IMG/VR virus record: IMGVR_UViG_3300034279_001861
Span: 62,001 to 126,000 of that record
DNA from: a virus
Length of the DNA stretch: 64,000 bases
Strand: one strand, 5' to 3'
Shown: positions 1 to 8,836 of the stretch, piece by piece
How the letters are laid out: each line of letters opens with the position of its first letter
Numbering within the stretch: position 1 is the stretch's first letter
Made by a program: the position numbers and the translations under genes
Notes under the pieces: generated by a model
What the model saw: the letters and a program-made list of their open reading frames with translations, nothing else
Told to the model about the DNA's origin: nothing
The model's database searches: none

Positions 1-219
1 GTAGACTCGCGACAAGTTGTCAGCCTTTACCTTGTATCTCCGCACCGTATCGAAATACAACTCAGTAAGTATAGCGTAATTCGAGGGGAAACCAACCACC
101 CAGTAATCAGACGCAGGCAACTCGCCAAACTTAGGCTTAACTATGTCTTTACCCGCCTGCAGACTCCAAATGTCGCCATTGGAGTCTGCGTGTAAGCAAA
201 TAAGTGGTTTGGTTGTCAT
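1..219 (-). CDS. Hypothetical protein, C-terminus cut by left edge
   Basis: The reading frame starts with ATG at 219 and stays open for 73 codons to the window edge. Its ATG overlaps the TGA stop of the rad50-like gene (ATGA), so it is the next gene in the same operon and probably translationally coupled. The visible part begins MTTKPLICLHADSNGDIW, which reads like a beta-strand-rich domain. I do not recognise the family. Confidence 0.6.
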   Translation of the reverse strand, partial: MTTKPLICLHADSNGDIWSLQAGKDIVKPKFGELPASDYWVVGFPSNYAILTELYFDTVRRYKVKADNLSRVY

Positions 220-2354
220 TTTTCGATTGTGATCATTTGGTCAAAGGCACTGGTCATATCTTGAACGTGCGTGATGACAACAATCTGCTTCTGAGCTCCA
301 ACGTTAGCAGACCAACTCTGCATCGCGTCGTGAAAGTAAGCGACATTGTCAGCATCCAGCCCGGCTGTGGGCTCGTCCAAAAACAGCATACCAATATTAT
401 GACCGAAAAGCCTATCCAAAGCCGCCCGAAAAGCAATAGCCAGTATGACTTTCTGCCCGCCACTCAGCTGTCGTGCTGAAACGCTTGGTTTACCTGGAAA
501 GGTAACCTTGAACGACAAGTCATTTGACGCTTCCACCGTAAAAGGCGAGTTAAACAAATCGAGCTGCTCGTTGATGTGCGACTCTAGTCGAACCAAATTA
601 TTCTGAGCAACACGCTTTGGTAATCCAGACCAGTGAAACGCACTAGCAACACGGTCTATAACGTCAGCCAGTGCCTTGATTTTTACCTCTCTGGCAAGCG
701 TCGCTTTGACTTTTGCCAGCATTTCTTTGGTTTTAGCCAACTGCTGTGTCGTTGTTTCGTATTGCGACGCCAGTTTAGCTTTTTGCAACAAAGCCTCCCT
801 ATGCTCTGCCAACTTCTGCAGCAAGGAATCGTCAGCGTCACCTGCCAATAAAAGCAAAGACTCGAGCTGCTTTTCATTGCTGTCGATTTGAGCTCTAGTT
901 TGCATTATACGCCCATTCAAATGGTCTAAATCTGCTTTTAGCGACTCGTACTTTGGCCGCGTCGCCGTTACTGCTTCTTTTGCGTTTTTACGCGAACGCA
1001 AAACATTCAACGCATTTTCAAGCTGCGAGTCTGAGACTTCAACAGAAACATGCGACAAACCTTGTAGTTCAGCTTTCGCGTTATCCAGTTTAACTTGTCG
1101 CTCTTGCCTATTCTTTTGCGTCGCGTCTAGTTGCCTGTAAAAATGACTACTTTGCGTCAAATCTGCATCAAGTTTTTCTCTCCGCGTTTCGAGCTCAGCT
1201 CTTTCATCTACTAGCTTTTGTTTGTGGCTTGCTGGCAATTCTTGTAAACAAGAAGAACATATCGTTTTGTTGCCTTTCGATAAACTAAAAACTGCAGCAT
1301 CTAACTCTTGAGCCTTTGCGGCCATTCTTTCTTTTTCGTTCCGTTTGACGGGAAGTTCCTCAGCCAAATAAATTGGTTTGCTAGAAAGCTGTTTCGCAAT
1401 ATCTGCGTCGAGCTGCTCGATCTGACCTTCATATAGCGAAATAATTTTTTGAAATTCTTCTCGCTTCGCTTCGAATGCGGTTTGAGCGTTTTTATCTCTA
1501 ACAGTCTGTTCTGCCAGTTCGCAAACCTTTTTGTGTTTCTCAAGCCAAGCGTTGGCGGATTTTAGCTTACCGTCAATTTGCGTAAACTGCTTTTCCTTTT
1601 CAAGAAACGCAGCTTGCAGTTCGTCAGCCGCGTAGCAAGCTTTGTCTTTGGCTGCCCTTAAAGTGCCCGCATCTTTAAAAGCTTGCCATTTGGCTTCAGC
1701 CGCTTTGGCCGCGTCTTCTTTAAGCAAACCTTTGATTTTAGTTGCCTGAATAGTCGCGAGTGTTTCTTCTAACTGTAAAATGTTACTTTCAAGATCTAAG
1801 CTGTTATCCAATGTTTGCCTGCCAGCAATCTTGTCCCTAAAAGCTACGCAAGTTTTATGTAAACCAATAGCTGACTCAACGCCGCAAAGGTGCTGAAAAG
1901 CTTTGGCCCTAACACTCTCTGTGTCATCAAGAAAACTAAACATTTCCCACTGGTCAACGAACACGTAGCGTTCAATTACGTTGGGAGTAAGCCCCATCAA
2001 CTTAAACAATGCGTCGTTTACTTGTGTGGCAGTCTCGAGCTCGCTGTCACCGTACTTGAGTGTTACCTCGTTAGGCTTAAGACTTCGCACAAGCTCAAAA
2101 GGTTTTCCAGAGTGCAATCCTGTAAGCTTAATATACGACTTCTCGTGCTTTGCGGCTTGATTGTTTATAACGTCAGCTTTTGACGCAACGTGAAATCGCT
2201 TGAAATCACCAGTAAGAGCAGCGTAGATACCGTTTACTAACGAACTTTTGCCCGCTCCGTTAGCACCCACAATACCTACAATGCCTGACGACAGCTCGAC
2301 GTTAAGCAATCTGTGCGGACCTACGTTTTTCAATTCGACTGTTTCAATCTGCAT
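216..2354 (-). CDS. Rad50/gp46-like recombination ATPase (SMC family)
   Basis: This is the 712-residue ATPase subunit of an SbcC/Rad50/T4 gp46 type nuclease complex, which processes DNA ends for recombination-dependent replication. Walker A is GANGAGKSS at residues 30-38. A long coiled coil follows, interrupted by a zinc-hook CSSC near residue 366. The ABC signature LSGGQK is near 630 and Walker B (LFLDEP) near 658. The length suits phage members. Its start overlaps the end of the Mre11-like gene by 11 bases, matching the usual gp47-gp46 pairing. The family call is firm; the exact DNA substrate is inference. Confidence 0.95.
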   Translation of the reverse strand: MQIETVELKNVGPHRLLNVELSSGIVGIVGANGAGKSSLVNGIYAALTGDFKRFHVASKADVINNQAAKHEKSYIKLTGLHSGKPFELVRSLKPNEVTLKYGDSELETATQVNDALFKLMGLTPNVIERYVFVDQWEMFSFLDDTESVRAKAFQHLCGVESAIGLHKTCVAFRDKIAGRQTLDNSLDLESNILQLEETLATIQATKIKGLLKEDAAKAAEAKWQAFKDAGTLRAAKDKACYAADELQAAFLEKEKQFTQIDGKLKSANAWLEKHKKVCELAEQTVRDKNAQTAFEAKREEFQKIISLYEGQIEQLDADIAKQLSSKPIYLAEELPVKRNEKERMAAKAQELDAAVFSLSKGNKTICSSCLQELPASHKQKLVDERAELETRREKLDADLTQSSHFYRQLDATQKNRQERQVKLDNAKAELQGLSHVSVEVSDSQLENALNVLRSRKNAKEAVTATRPKYESLKADLDHLNGRIMQTRAQIDSNEKQLESLLLLAGDADDSLLQKLAEHREALLQKAKLASQYETTTQQLAKTKEMLAKVKATLAREVKIKALADVIDRVASAFHWSGLPKRVAQNNLVRLESHINEQLDLFNSPFTVEASNDLSFKVTFPGKPSVSARQLSGGQKVILAIAFRAALDRLFGHNIGMLFLDEPTAGLDADNVAYFHDAMQSWSANVGAQKQIVVITHVQDMTSAFDQMITIEK

Positions 2355-3462
2355 TTATGTTATCCTCTAACCATCTTTCCAGTACAACATCAGGATTACC
2401 GCCGGACAATAATTCAGAAGCCAAAGCGTAAGCCATTGGAGCACCTTCAGGTTCAATCTCGTCGCTTAGACAAGACTGAAGCGTAAGCTTACTCTCGTCA
2501 ACTGTGACGTCAGACGAAAGTGCTTCAACAACGACGCTCTTGTGCTTGAAAAACAAATGAGATTTATCGTCAAACTCCTGTTTAACAAATCGCACAAAAT
2601 CAAAATCTTCGGTACCGTGAACCAATCTTATGATCGGTTTTCGGAGCTCTTCCGGCAAATTTGTAAAACTCTGCTGGTTCAGCGACAAAAAGGCTTTGAC
2701 GCGTTCAACAATCTTTTTGTAACTGCCAGCGTTTGTAGAAACCTCCAAGTAACCTCGAGTAGGTATTTCCTGGGTACGAATCTTAAAATCAACATCATCG
2801 CAAGTTAGCTTAAAAAAGCACTTCGAAGCTGGCTCGGCCAAACTACGCAAATGCGTGCTGCCTGGGCTAAGCACTGTCAGGTTTGACCCGTGCTTGCGTT
2901 CAATTGTCTGGTGATAGTCACCAGTTATCAGCAGCTTTACATTCGGTGGAATGTCGTCAAAGCAACCTTGCGTTTTACCGACTTCACCCATAAAGTCTTT
3001 CCACACCTGATGGCAGACAAGTACGTACTCCTGTGTAGAATCCTTGGCAATCGTGGCTAAGTTTTCTGCCAGCGTTTTTGCATTGCAGTAATCAAAACCA
3101 ACTATCCGCATTCCATTAGCCAACCTGTTGTTGGAATCCAACGTAAGATGCAACGCATCCAAAGAAGCAACTTCCATCCAGGGCAAATCTCGCTGGAACT
3201 CATGTTGGCCTTGGTTATACAAAACCGAGATACCGTTATCTCGAAGCTTTTTAATACCGGCGTTCAGCTCAGCAACCGGTCTTGCAACATTCAGTTGCTT
3301 ATCCAAGATGTCGCCAGCTAGAATAACAGCATCGGCCTTGTCCCATACCGCGTAATCCACAATGTACCGCCAGCTGTGGTAGCTGTCGCCGTAAATTGGG
3401 CGATGCTTCCAAATAGTGTCCGACAAATGTAAATCACTCGTTACAAAAATTTTTTTGAACAT
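2344..3462 (-). CDS. Mre11/gp47-like DNA exonuclease
   Basis: This calcineurin-type metallophosphoesterase is the nuclease partner of the downstream Rad50-like protein. The metal-binding motifs appear in order: DLHLSD near residue 10, GDILDK, the GNHD-equivalent QGQHEFQ, and TGDYHQ. I chose the ATG at 3462 (MFKKIFVTSDLHL) because the motif lies near the N-terminus in this family and the upstream in-frame extension is antisense to another gene. An AGG-type ribosome-binding site sits about 10 bases upstream. The start overlaps the plus-strand ATG at 3461, so the two genes diverge from one CATG. Confidence 0.93.
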   Translation of the reverse strand: MFKKIFVTSDLHLSDTIWKHRPIYGDSYHSWRYIVDYAVWDKADAVILAGDILDKQLNVARPVAELNAGIKKLRDNGISVLYNQGQHEFQRDLPWMEVASLDALHLTLDSNNRLANGMRIVGFDYCNAKTLAENLATIAKDSTQEYVLVCHQVWKDFMGEVGKTQGCFDDIPPNVKLLITGDYHQTIERKHGSNLTVLSPGSTHLRSLAEPASKCFFKLTCDDVDFKIRTQEIPTRGYLEVSTNAGSYKKIVERVKAFLSLNQQSFTNLPEELRKPIIRLVHGTEDFDFVRFVKQEFDDKSHLFFKHKSVVVEALSSDVTVDESKLTLQSCLSDEIEPEGAPMAYALASELLSGGNPDVVLERWLEDNINAD

Positions 3463-3847
3463 GACTAAACCTATTTTAATGCCAATAAACGAGTTGTGCG
3501 ATAGACTAACAATTGCAGAACTCAAGTTAGAGCGGCTATCCGCCCAAGAGCCAGACAAAACGCTTCTTTCAAAGCAAATTGCCTACTTTTGGGCAGGGGT
3601 AGACCGGAATAACCTGCAACTACTAGAGCTTATCGCACGGCTAAAAACAATCAACGGACAAATGTGGGATCTAGAGTACGACCTTCGCAAAGGACTAGAC
3701 GAAAGTCTAGGCCTAGCTGAAATAGGTAGACGTGCCATAGAAATTAGAAACTTTAACCGAACACGGATTGCAGTCAAAAATCAGATTGCGGAGTTAGTTT
3801 TGCAACCTGAGTTTTTTGATTGCAAAATGAATCATGTCAGTGGCTAA
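3461..3847 (+). CDS. DUF6165-like protein
   Basis: This protein of about 128 residues is one of the few plus-strand genes. It contains a helical pattern typical of DUF6165: LCDRLTIAELKLERLS near the N-terminus, then INGQMWDLEYDLRK, EIGRRAIEIRNFNRTRI and a final NQIAEL helix. The function of the family is unknown; members occur near glycosyltransferase genes and in phages. The ATG at 3461 overlaps the mre11-like start on the other strand. A second ATG at 3479 is possible, and neither has a clear ribosome-binding site. It converges on the 266-residue gene at 3862. Confidence 0.6.
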   Translation: MTKPILMPINELCDRLTIAELKLERLSAQEPDKTLLSKQIAYFWAGVDRNNLQLLELIARLKTINGQMWDLEYDLRKGLDESLGLAEIGRRAIEIRNFNRTRIAVKNQIAELVLQPEFFDCKMNHVSG

Positions 3848-3861
3848 GTGTATTCAAGCGA

Positions 3862-4662
3862 TCAGTCCAAGCTATCAACAACAGGCTTTTTACCCTTAAA
3901 GCTACTTGCGGCTTTAAACCCAGCTTTAAAAGCCTGCCAAGCTGTTTCTATCGACAAATAGACGTATTCCCTTTCATTACGTGCTAGGTCTTCGCGTTCA
4001 ATGTCGTACTTCTCAAACATAGAAGCCTCAAATGACTCCCGTAGCTCAACATCCGACGCAGTCAAAGGATTTAAACACCTCGCGTCAACAGCGTCTTTTA
4101 GCGATTTTAGCCTAGGCAGACAGGCAGGAAACGGTTCCAACGGAATTAAGTTTGTTGCGTGTTCGTTACGATATTTCTTAGGCTTAGAACCAGCAAGATA
4201 AACTTTATAGTGGCCATACATTCCTTCGGTAGTAGCTACACCGTCTACAACCCAGACTCCTTCGACCCATGTAACGGAAACCTTTTCACCGCGATCAAAA
4301 TTACACCGACGAATGTAAGCATTGGCTTCACTAGCTTTTGTACTTACTTGAAGACCAACTAACACCTTTTCTACTAGTTTTGGTCGGCTTAACCCCACGC
4401 AGATATCAAATTCAGACCAATAATCGAGGCTACTTAAAAAACGATAGCCTTTAGGTGGAGAATTTTTGTAATTCGTGCAAGTGTCTCGCACTTCAAAAGC
4501 TTCTTTAGCGGCTGCTGTAGGCTCTAGCAGCAATTCGTGAAGCTGTCTAATTGCAGCCGCAATAAGCGTAGTTACCGGCAGATCTATTGGATCTTCACAG
4601 TCGTGATCTACACTAAAAGCAACGCTAATTGCGGAATTATATTTATCAGTTGTCATGAACAT
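3862..4662 (-). CDS. Hypothetical protein (266 aa)
   Basis: I do not recognise this protein. An AAAGGA ribosome-binding site lies six bases before the ATG at 4662. The central part (YWSEFDICVGL, VSVTWVEGVWVVDG) looks beta-rich. The C-terminus is helical and aromatic (AWQAFKAGFKAA), a pattern seen at the ends of many phage early proteins. No catalytic motif is visible. It sits downstream of the 187- and 311-residue genes in the same direction. Confidence 0.75.
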   Translation of the reverse strand: MFMTTDKYNSAISVAFSVDHDCEDPIDLPVTTLIAAAIRQLHELLLEPTAAAKEAFEVRDTCTNYKNSPPKGYRFLSSLDYWSEFDICVGLSRPKLVEKVLVGLQVSTKASEANAYIRRCNFDRGEKVSVTWVEGVWVVDGVATTEGMYGHYKVYLAGSKPKKYRNEHATNLIPLEPFPACLPRLKSLKDAVDARCLNPLTASDVELRESFEASMFEKYDIEREDLARNEREYVYLSIETAWQAFKAGFKAASSFKGKKPVVDSLD

Positions 4663-4697
4663 TGTTTCCTTTGTTGTTGGTTAACTGTCAAAAGCAA

Positions 4698-5261
4698 CTA
4701 CTCGTTGCTGTCACCTAACAAATCGTCACCGTTAAACAATTCAGTCAAGTCAGTGTCTGAAATAGTTTCAGAAGATTTGCTACCAAAGAGTTTGTTGATA
4801 AAATCAGGCGGCAACTTATCCAGAGGAATAACTCGGACGTCACTTGACGCAGCCTGGTTAGCCTTAGCTTCTCGCTTTTCAGCGTCTAGAAAAGCGTAGT
4901 CTAAAAAACCAGCTGCTTGTTGCAGCAAGCGAAGACGCCCGTAGGCACAGTTATCACTGTCCCAGAGGTCAACTTCTTCGTAATTTCGCACAAGACCGTC
5001 GTACAAGTTTCTAATGTTACGCAACGCCTGAAAGTTCAAAAACATCTCAGGAATAGCTAGATTTTTGAACTTCTCAACGCTCTGCTTAGACAGAAAAGAC
5101 AAATCAATCAAAAATGGGTTGTACGGAGCTTTAAGATCTTTAGCTTTTTGCTCGGCCCACTCGCGGTGGTCTTCAACCCAAGCACCAAGCTGAAGCAATA
5201 ACTCGTATAACTTTTCTGAATTACAATCTTTTCTCGGGTACGGTGGTGATGTAATCTCCAT
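4698..5261 (-). CDS. Hypothetical protein (187 aa)
   Basis: This is a mostly helical, charged protein with no motif I can name. It follows the zinc-binding 311-residue gene by three bases, so the two are likely co-translated. The C-terminus is acidic (DTDLTELFNGDDLLGD). Confidence 0.7.
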   Translation of the reverse strand: MEITSPPYPRKDCNSEKLYELLLQLGAWVEDHREWAEQKAKDLKAPYNPFLIDLSFLSKQSVEKFKNLAIPEMFLNFQALRNIRNLYDGLVRNYEEVDLWDSDNCAYGRLRLLQQAAGFLDYAFLDAEKREAKANQAASSDVRVIPLDKLPPDFINKLFGSKSSETISDTDLTELFNGDDLLGDSNE

Positions 5262-5264
5262 GTC

Positions 5265-6200
5265 TTAGTCTCTCTTTCTTTGAAAACGAATCAGGTTTTG
5301 ATTGGGAAAACACTTGTGAACTGTCTGAAAAACACGCTTTGCATCAAGCGTAAAAAAGGGCTGCCAAGTGTACGACAGCACTTTTTGAATGCTTTTGATC
5401 ACCAGTTTTTCTCGCTGTTTCGCGTCGGCTCCAACAAGGCTGTAGTCAAACCGCCGGTCTAGCTTCATCGCTTCAAGCTTACGCTCTACCGCCGCTGGCA
5501 AAATCAAGTCAGCAGGTACTACATGCAAGCCTACATGGTAAATCGACGGTCTGTACTTGTATTCTATCAACCTTTTGTGTTTGACAACTGGGGTTTTCAA
5601 TTTAGCACGCACGTAAAACGGAACCGCGACCTGAACGCTGAAATGCGATTTAAGCCAAGTGTGCGGTCCTGTTCTACGGTTGAAAAACGGCAAGCCTTCT
5701 TTAAGGTAGCTTGAACGAGCCCAGCTAAAAATACGGCTGTCGGCTAAAACAGACTCGTCGAGCTCCAAGATACCACGAGCAATAGGCTCCAGCCGCAGCC
5801 TTACAAAACAGAACGGACAGGTTTTTGCGTTTTTGCATTGAAAAAGCATAGACGGCTCATAACCGCAACCAGGAGCAGGGCAGTTGCTCTGGGTAAGCAG
5901 CTTTAAAAACTCTCCCTTAAAGTCTGTTGGGTCGATTTCCTTGACAGGAAAGCCAGTTTCCTCGGACGTTCGATAGACCTGGTTTCGAATGTAGCGTAAC
6001 CAAGAAGCCGAGGTGGATAGCTGTTTACGGTAGTTGTACTGGAAATCTGCTAGCTGTTTAAGCAAGCCCTTTTTTCTGTCGCTGTGTAAGACGCAAGCGT
6101 CAAACAAGCGAAACGACAAAGACTTGACTGAGGGTCTGTACTTGATTTTTATGCAAGAACCAAACAAACCATTATTAGCTTTCACGATACCTCCAGGCAT
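5265..6200 (-). CDS. Zinc-binding hypothetical protein (311 aa)
   Basis: The protein has a central cluster of paired cysteines (CPAPGCGYEP, then CKNAKTCPFCFVRLRLEP at roughly residues 110-145), which should bind one zinc. Basic and aromatic segments surround it. A later HVGLHV stretch recalls the HxH of replication initiators, but the pattern is too weak to call. The ATG at 6200 lacks a ribosome-binding site. A GTG at 6185 lies only three bases after a GGAGGT, so the start is uncertain. It reads away from the inverted-repeat region 6226-6522, which may hold its promoter. Function unknown. Confidence 0.7.
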   Translation of the reverse strand: MPGGIVKANNGLFGSCIKIKYRPSVKSLSFRLFDACVLHSDRKKGLLKQLADFQYNYRKQLSTSASWLRYIRNQVYRTSEETGFPVKEIDPTDFKGEFLKLLTQSNCPAPGCGYEPSMLFQCKNAKTCPFCFVRLRLEPIARGILELDESVLADSRIFSWARSSYLKEGLPFFNRRTGPHTWLKSHFSVQVAVPFYVRAKLKTPVVKHKRLIEYKYRPSIYHVGLHVVPADLILPAAVERKLEAMKLDRRFDYSLVGADAKQREKLVIKSIQKVLSYTWQPFFTLDAKRVFQTVHKCFPNQNLIRFQRKRD

Positions 6201-6225
6201 TAGATTAGTTTTGGTTTGCAGAAAG

Positions 6226-6522
6226 TGTACACTTATTTCTATTTCATAGTTACTACATAACTATATCAATAGGTGAACAGCCAAAATTTCGTGTATTATT
6301 ATTAATGATACACCAACACCCACCATTAGCTTGGTCTATTTAAAGACAGTTTTCTGATCTAAAAACAGGTTGTTTAGCGGCAGGTGCCTTTAGTGGTTTC
6401 GGTTTAGGCCTACCAAAGCTACCTATGCACCAAGTCTAATGCGACAGGGAGCCTGGTACGATCACGCGTGCGGAATATTTTGTTACTCTTGAAAAGAGTA
6501 ATGAAATAGAAATAAGTGTACA
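6226..6522. repeat. Non-coding segment bounded by a 22-bp perfect inverted repeat
   Basis: Positions 6226-6247 and 6501-6522 are exact reverse complements (arm starts TGTACACTTATTTC). They enclose 253 bases with no credible gene. Inside are two strong hairpins: one at 6291-6313 (GTGTATTATT arm) and one at 6483-6501 (TTACTCTT/AAGAGTAA). The inner 6340-6435 reads on the minus strand as a Pro/Lys-rich peptide ending QPVFRSENCL but has no start codon, so it may be a decayed gene. The layout could be a small mobile element, a bidirectional regulatory region or an origin. The whole gap 6201-6549 holds nothing else I can see. Confidence 0.75.
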
Positions 6523-6549
6523 TGTTTGTAGTGGACAGGCTAATGCTAA

Positions 6550-6849
6550 CTAGCTTTTGTACAGATTTTCTAATGTACTGGCAAAGACACAAACCTGAAG
6601 CCACTGTTCGTTGGTAACGTATGAGGCAAACGGATTTATCTCGTTTGCCATCAGCTGACCGGGTTTGACTAGGTTTGGGCTTTCAAGTGTTGGTGTAGCC
6701 TCGCCCAGCCTGTAACCTTGATCGTATAGCCACTGCTCGAATCTAGCCTCTATGTCGTTTATCCAGTAGCCGGGCTTAAACCGTGACGGTAAGTAACCCG
6801 GCTTGCGTGTTTTGACGACGTGCTGTGCTGTATCGGCGCTGACTCTCAT
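6550..6849 (-). CDS. Hypothetical protein (99 aa)
   Basis: This small soluble protein has aromatic and Gly/Pro-rich patches (PGYLPSRFKPGYWIND). The start is ATG at 6849. It is the last gene before the inverted-repeat region. I recognise no domain. Confidence 0.6.
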   Translation of the reverse strand: MRVSADTAQHVVKTRKPGYLPSRFKPGYWINDIEARFEQWLYDQGYRLGEATPTLESPNLVKPGQLMANEINPFASYVTNEQWLQVCVFASTLENLYKS

Positions 6850-6889
6850 AGCATCGCTTTCTAGGCCCCTGGGGCCTCGCTAGACGCAC

Positions 6890-7240
6890 TTAGCTTTTTT
6901 TTGGCTGTGACTGGGCGGTTTTTCGCTTCTGTGCGTCTAATCGCTTCCTAGCGGTCTGTACCTGGACCTCGTTACTTTCGTTTAGCTTGTGGCTTACGTT
7001 GAGCGAGTTCAAAAAGGCGCGAAGGGTCTGAATTGTGATTTGACCTAGGTTAGGGATAGCCAGTAGTTCTTCAACTGTTTTTGTTGTCAGATGCTTTACG
7101 GTGAGTATTCCGTGCAGCTCGAGAGTGTTTTGAGTTCGCAGAGCTAACTGTGTTTCAGCTAGTGACACTTCTAGTACGTCTAGTTTGGGAATTCGATACG
7201 TTTGCTTTTTACGGGAAGCAGGCCCACCTACTATTTTCAT
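6890..7240 (-). CDS. RNA polymerase alpha C-terminal-domain-like protein
   Basis: This 116-residue protein contains a helix-hairpin-helix module that reads like the RpoA CTD. The pattern is LALRTQNTLELHGILTVKHL (residues about 30-50), then a TVEELLAIPNLGQ turn and a closing TLRAFLNSL helix. In bacteria this domain binds UP-element DNA and activators. The rest is a basic tail. As a free-standing domain it could compete with, or recruit, the host alpha CTD. The fold assignment is moderate and the regulatory role is inference. Its ATG lies one base from the stop of the 111-residue gene upstream. Confidence 0.7.
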   Translation of the reverse strand: MKIVGGPASRKKQTYRIPKLDVLEVSLAETQLALRTQNTLELHGILTVKHLTTKTVEELLAIPNLGQITIQTLRAFLNSLNVSHKLNESNEVQVQTARKRLDAQKRKTAQSQPKKS

Positions 7241-7241
7241 A

Positions 7242-7577
7242 TTAGCTCCTAAGTTTTGATTTAAATTGGTCGAAAGTGTCGTGAGCTCGCTCGAGAAGTT
7301 TATAAATATCCTCGACGTCTAAGTCCATTTCTGCGGCAACATCGGCAACGTCGGTAGATCCGAACAGCCCAACATCGTCGCACTCGGCTATGAATCTTGC
7401 AAATTGCACTAAGTCTACGCACCAGAGGGGTTGCCATACACTATCTGCCGGAATATGATCTGTTTCTTTTCTTTCTTTTTCTGTAAAGAAAGTCGCCTCA
7501 TCGATTCCGGTCCAGCCGTGTTCGTTAGACCAAAATGTGTTTTCTTTCAGCTTATGCTGAATTACGTAGCTTGCCAT
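7242..7577 (-). CDS. Hypothetical protein (111 aa)
   Basis: This is an acidic, Trp-rich protein (TFWSNEHGWTG, VWQPLWCVDL) with a helical C-terminus (DLDVEDIYKLLERAHDTF). Its family is not recognised. It lies between the methyltransferase and the RpoA-CTD-like gene. Confidence 0.7.
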   Translation of the reverse strand: MASYVIQHKLKENTFWSNEHGWTGIDEATFFTEKERKETDHIPADSVWQPLWCVDLVQFARFIAECDDVGLFGSTDVADVAAEMDLDVEDIYKLLERAHDTFDQFKSKLRS

Positions 7578-7589
7578 GTTTAATCCTTG

Positions 7590-8138
7590 TTACCGTGATG
7601 AATTCCAGGTGACGATTGAGCCCGCTAATCCTGACGTTTTTAACCGACGTGCATCCTCGTGACCGTATGCAACCAGACACGATGGCCCGCCGCTGTTTCC
7701 TTTAGCTCTGGACCCGTCCGGCTTGTGAAAGAACAATCGACCGTGAAGAAACATCACCGCCGTCGCACGCTTCCAGACCTGCTGTACAAAACCTTCGGTT
7801 TCTGTTCTTGCGAAAATCAACGCCGTTCCCCGGTCGTGATCTGCTAGACGTTCCATCCACTTCCACGCTTCGCTGTACGGCGGATTCAACCAGACGCGAC
7901 CGTACCACGTGCGGCTGAGTCCGTCCTGATCAACCGTAAATGCGTTTTCTGCACACGCCCATGGTTGAGGGGTGCATTGGCATGGATCTAAATTGAATGG
8001 CCCTAACGCGTCGATGATGTTTTTCGGAGTGATCCACGAATCCGTTGCCCCGCGATTGGGAGAGGTGTGACCTCCAATTCCTCGCGAGGTGCCAGTGGGA
8101 TGCAACGGAACAACCGGTTGGTCGTTTTCTATGTTCAT
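7590..8138 (-). CDS. Phage DNA N6-adenine methyltransferase
   Basis: This 182-residue protein matches the phage Dam-like family that transfers a methyl group from SAM to adenine N6. The N-terminus has TDSWITPKNII (32-42) and FNLDPC (48-53). The catalytic DPPY-type motif is NPPYSE at 85-90, followed by the RTETEGFVQQ segment and a GGPSCLVAYG strand. Length is normal for the family. Methylating phage DNA would protect it from host restriction or mark replication state. Target specificity cannot be read from the sequence. Confidence 0.9.
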   Translation of the reverse strand: MNIENDQPVVPLHPTGTSRGIGGHTSPNRGATDSWITPKNIIDALGPFNLDPCQCTPQPWACAENAFTVDQDGLSRTWYGRVWLNPPYSEAWKWMERLADHDRGTALIFARTETEGFVQQVWKRATAVMFLHGRLFFHKPDGSRAKGNSGGPSCLVAYGHEDARRLKTSGLAGSIVTWNSSR

Positions 8139-8157
8139 AATTTTTTCCGTTTGTCTG

Positions 8158-8388
8158 TTAATCGCGATCGTCCGAACTGTTGGCTGGTACTATTCGTGTA
8201 AAAAATTTGTCGTGGTTTAGGTTGATTGCCGCACCGGTTTCTGTCCTGTCTGCCTTTCGCTCTACCATCGGCCCCATTCGGCTTTCAATATTGCCGGTAG
8301 CTTTTTCCACTATTTCGACGTAAAACATGGGTATGTTCGCATCGTCCATGCTGTTTAAATCCATATCACCAAAACTACGTATTGCCAT
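8158..8388 (-). CDS. Hypothetical protein (76 aa)
   Basis: This small protein lies directly upstream of the methyltransferase gene. The start is ATG at 8388. The middle reads FYVEIVEKATGNIESRMGP, probably a beta-strand and turn. No known motif is visible. Confidence 0.6.
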   Translation of the reverse strand: MAIRSFGDMDLNSMDDANIPMFYVEIVEKATGNIESRMGPMVERKADRTETGAAINLNHDKFFTRIVPANSSDDRD

Positions 8389-8440
8389 GTTATTAACCTC
8401 GATGGTTTGTTGAAAAAAACACTCAATCGGCGTTTAGTCG

Positions 8441-8788
8441 CTACGTTAAACGTTCGACGATAACGGTTTTAACGGTTTCTGACGTTGCCGGTATTAAGAG
8501 AAAACAGCTCGTAGTTTTGATTTTAATACCGCAGCGACTTGCAAACGCTTGCGAAGTTGCACCTGCGTTTTTTGTAGTTTCCGGCTCTGCGAATACACAG
8601 CAATCACCTACAGCCATTATTTTAAGTTCTCTAGCTGAAACCTTTTTAATTTTTGTTGATTTAGCTATTTTTTGTCGCAGAACATTAGCTGCATTTGCCA
8701 ACTCCCAATCGTCTTCTCGTGGTATTTCGTTGCGACTGTCGACAATTTTAATCGCGTCTTCAATCGACATTTTCTTTTTTTGTTTCAT
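8441..8788 (-). CDS. Hypothetical protein (115 aa)
   Basis: The N-terminus is Lys-rich and helical. The C-terminal half (MAVGDCCVFAEP, AFASRCGIKIKT) resembles a small alpha/beta module seen in many phage proteins with an AxxRxGIK helix. I cannot name the family. Starts at 8788 or 8770 are both possible. Confidence 0.65.
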   Translation of the reverse strand: MKQKKKMSIEDAIKIVDSRNEIPREDDWELANAANVLRQKIAKSTKIKKVSARELKIMAVGDCCVFAEPETTKNAGATSQAFASRCGIKIKTTSCFLLIPATSETVKTVIVERLT

Positions 8789-8836
8789 TTTTTAGTTCTG
8801 ACACCAGGCTTGAAAATACGAAACGTAAAGCTAACT

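Noticed and set aside
6340-6435. Small Pro/Lys-rich protein in the inverted-repeat region
   Set aside because: It reads coding-like but has no ATG, GTG or TTG start in frame and a stop just upstream. Left as a possible decayed gene.
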